From contig DAOVWV010000142.1 of NCBI GenBank assembly GCA_030636485.1, positions 1-5,355 of the forward strand: a DNA stretch of 5,355 bases, written 5' to 3'. Shown here one piece after another: positions 5,039 through 5,355 of this stretch (position 1 is its first letter; every line of letters starts with the position of its first letter). The DNA comes from Methyloprofundus sp. Its GTDB lineage: Bacteria; Pseudomonadota; Gammaproteobacteria; Methylococcales; Methylomonadaceae. The notes beneath the pieces were generated by a model that was not told the DNA's origin, made no database searches, and saw nothing but the letters and a program-made list of their open reading frames with translations. A program made the translations under genes and the position numbers.

Positions 5039-5077
5039 TTAAGCACCCAGTGGAGTACCCTGTGTCAAGCTATCAAA
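4947..5077. repeat. 11-bp inverted repeat spanning the IS/RAYT junction
   Basis: TTTGATAGCTT (4947-4957) and AAGCTATCAAA (5067-5077) are exact reverse complements. One copy is within the IS transposase fragment and the other within the RAYT fragment, with the junction near 5035 between them. It may be chance or a short homology that took part in the rearrangement. Confidence 0.35.
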
Positions 5078-5355
5078 GCAATGCGGAGGGGCAGGTCAAT
5101 TGAGTGACTAACGCCCCTATTTGTTATCTATCATTGGGGCAGACTGATAGAGAAAGGCAAGGCATGTATAAGAGCTTGTTTGAATAACAGATTCCTGCTT
5201 ATACGATAAAAGAAATACGTGATGCAACAAATAAAGTCTGGGTATTGGGGTGTGATAGGTTTAAACAGCAGATTGAAATTCAAACTGGACGGTGTGCATC
5301 ACTCCTGGTGCGGGGCGGGGATAGGAAGTCTGAAAAATATAAAGAAAATCAATGA
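5035..5355 (+). pseudogene. REP-associated tyrosine transposase (RAYT), C-terminal remnant with two stops
   Basis: In one frame the plus strand reads LVKHPVEYPVSSYQSNAEG, then a TGA (5101-5103), then YLSLGQTDRERQGMYKSLFE, then a TAA (5185-5187), then EIRDATNKVWVLGCDRFKQQ and finally GGDRKSEKYKENQ with a TGA at 5353-5355. This follows the RAYT C-terminus closely: HPxxYPWSSY, YLxLGxxxxERQxxYxxLF, EIRxATNxxxVLGxDRF, and a basic GGDR tail. The conserved Trp of YPWSSY is Val here. RAYTs are HUH single-strand nucleases that act on REP palindromes; the HUH and most of the catalytic tyrosine region should lie before 5035 but are replaced by the IS remnant. With two stops and no 5' part it is dead. 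No REP-type repeats are evident in this window. It ends exactly at the window edge. Confidence 0.85.

Noticed and set aside
4743..5042. A 99-codon plus-strand frame with hydrophobic start
   Set aside because: It lies antisense to the transposase fragment, and its start comes from the T-rich IS tail. It crosses the IS/RAYT junction and has no family pattern.
4864..5046. A 60-codon minus-strand frame starting at GTG
   Set aside because: It is the wrong frame of the transposase relic. The adjacent frame holds the Cys-rich transposase motifs.
1..5355. CRISPR arrays, tRNA or rRNA genes
   Set aside because: I saw no regularly spaced repeats and no cloverleaf or rRNA-like segments on either strand.

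Overview
The window looks like gammaproteobacterial chromosome. The protein families present (a YjfJ-like PspA homologue, a YbgI-type Nif3 protein, a YfcD-like NUDIX hydrolase, a UMF1-type MFS transporter) and the wording of their conserved blocks fit that class. I cannot name a genus. The left three quarters are ordinary host genes with strong family matches. The right quarter, from about 4040 to the end, is accessory DNA: an AT-rich toxin-antitoxin pair followed by two decayed transposase fragments lying end to end.

Layout. (1) 1-538, minus: the first 179 codons of a PspA/IM30-family protein that continues off the left edge. (2) 539-735: leader and promoter region of that gene, plus a strong hairpin overlapping the stop of the next gene. 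(3) 736-1999, minus: a two-gene unit, NUDIX hydrolase first, then the Nif3/YbgI-type metal protein, joined by a 4-base gap. (4) 2000-2085: divergent control region with two short palindromes. (5) 2086-4003, plus: a TetR-family regulator and a UMF1/Atg22-like MFS transporter separated by one base, a typical regulator-transporter operon. (6) 4080-4636, minus: a BrnT-like toxin followed by a CopG/ribbon-helix-helix antitoxin, flanked by an 11-bp inverted repeat. (7) 4687-5038, minus: the tail of an IS element with a transposase fragment carrying a Cys-rich CPAG block. (8) 5035-5355, plus: the C-terminal part of a REP-associated tyrosine transposase (RAYT), broken by two in-frame stops.

How the genes fit together. 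The TetR-MFS pair probably forms a self-contained response in which the regulator controls its own operon; the substrate is unknown. The NUDIX and Nif3 proteins are probably co-translated, though no shared pathway is established. The toxin-antitoxin pair probably arrived by transfer and sits between the host operon and a graveyard of mobile elements.

I see no complete unknown system. The points most worth a second look are the RAYT/IS remnant junction, the inverted repeat around the toxin-antitoxin pair, the apparently leaderless toxin gene, and a sigma-54-like site upstream of the PspA homologue.
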